This document shows positions 32,649 through 32,783 of a stretch of DNA of 32,783 nucleotides, one piece after another; within the stretch, counting starts at the first letter, position 1; every line of letters starts with the position of its first letter. Both the position numbers and the translations under genes were made by a program. The DNA comes from JAYZDF01 sp036337945. GTDB lineage: Bacteria > Myxococcota > Kuafuiibacteriia > Kuafuiibacteriales > Kuafuiibacteriaceae. The stretch covers positions 1 through 32,783 of the forward strand of contig JAYZDF010000002.1 of the NCBI GenBank assembly GCA_036337945.1. The letters run 5' to 3'. A model generated the notes under the pieces. It had not been told where the DNA came from. It was given only the letters and a program-made list of their open reading frames with translations, and did no database searches.

Positions 32649-32783
32649 TCAAACGTATCGAGTCGGGTCTGCTATTCCTGCTTCAAGGAAACCTTTGGCT
32701 CGGAGCCGACATGAATCACAGGCACCGCAGGCCGCTCCATTTTCCGCTGGGTCGTAACAAGAGTGCGTTAATGCATAGTCGAC
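32649..32783 (-). CDS. queC: 7-cyano-7-deazaguanine synthase, C-terminal end
   Basis: The last 44 residues of a frame that enters from the right edge. THSCYDP, then GAACGACDSCRLRAKGF and EAGIADPTRY match the C terminus of QueC, including the four cysteines (SCY, ACGACDSC) of the structural zinc site. QueC makes preQ0 from 7-carboxy-7-deazaguanine in queuosine biosynthesis. The N-terminal ATP-binding part lies outside the window. The gene ends 42 bases before the FHA gene start. Confidence 0.95.
   Translation of the reverse strand, partial: VDYALTHSCYDPAENGAACGACDSCRLRAKGFLEAGIADPTRYV

Overview
The window looks like a chromosomal segment from a bacterium of the former Deltaproteobacteria, most likely Myxococcota or a Bradymonadia-like relative. 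The reasons are family content: a block resembling the Glt/Agl envelope proteins of Myxococcus, a lipoprotein with Myxococcus-type cysteine-rich repeats plus RCC1 repeats, PilZ and DUF4388-type domains in one protein, and FHA proteins. Genes are dense, many starts are GTG or TTG, and I see no insertion sequence, phage gene, CRISPR array or rRNA.

Layout. (1) Positions 1-4698, minus strand: gamma-glutamyltransferase, a secreted thioredoxin-TPR protein, a small helical subunit and a GMC oxidoreductase cut by the left edge, packed as one likely operon. (2) 4718-5890, plus: RNase D, divergent from ggt and starting at TTG. (3) 5999-22131, plus: eleven genes in one direction. The core is a coiled-coil/TPR protein, an AgmU/GltD-like giant TPR protein, an AglT/GltE-like TPR protein, a small basic secreted protein in the GltF position and a PglI/GltG-like TonB-type protein. 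A DUF4159 protein with a Tat signal, a membrane VWA protein, an unusual secreted HExxH zinc peptidase with TPRs, a YjbQ protein and an ABC1 kinase follow. (4) 22140-24373, minus: a TetR regulator overlapping pepQ, then selC, the selenocysteine tRNA. (5) 24529-28523, plus: a membrane protein with CsgG/TolB-like features coupled to a lipoprotein of eight cysteine-rich and seven RCC1 repeats. (6) 28532-29119, minus: a bacterial homologue of the eukaryotic N-terminal glutamine amidohydrolase NTAQ1. (7) 29173-31986, plus: a 937-residue PilZ/DUF4388/J-like protein. (8) 31983-32783, minus: an FHA protein and the 3' end of queC.

How they may work together. The Glt-like block encodes proteins that in Myxococcus span inner membrane, periplasm and outer membrane. 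No AglRQS/TolQR-type motor gene is present here, so this is either the motor-independent core or one driven by a motor encoded elsewhere. The DUF4159 and VWA genes that directly follow suggest that a second envelope module is tied to it. selC implies the organism makes selenoproteins. The NTAQ1 homologue suggests that the organism could extend a bacterial N-degron pathway to N-terminal glutamine. These functional links are inference; domain identities come from motifs visible in the translations.

The only stretch above 300 bases without a protein gene is 24172-24528, which holds selC and its likely promoter.
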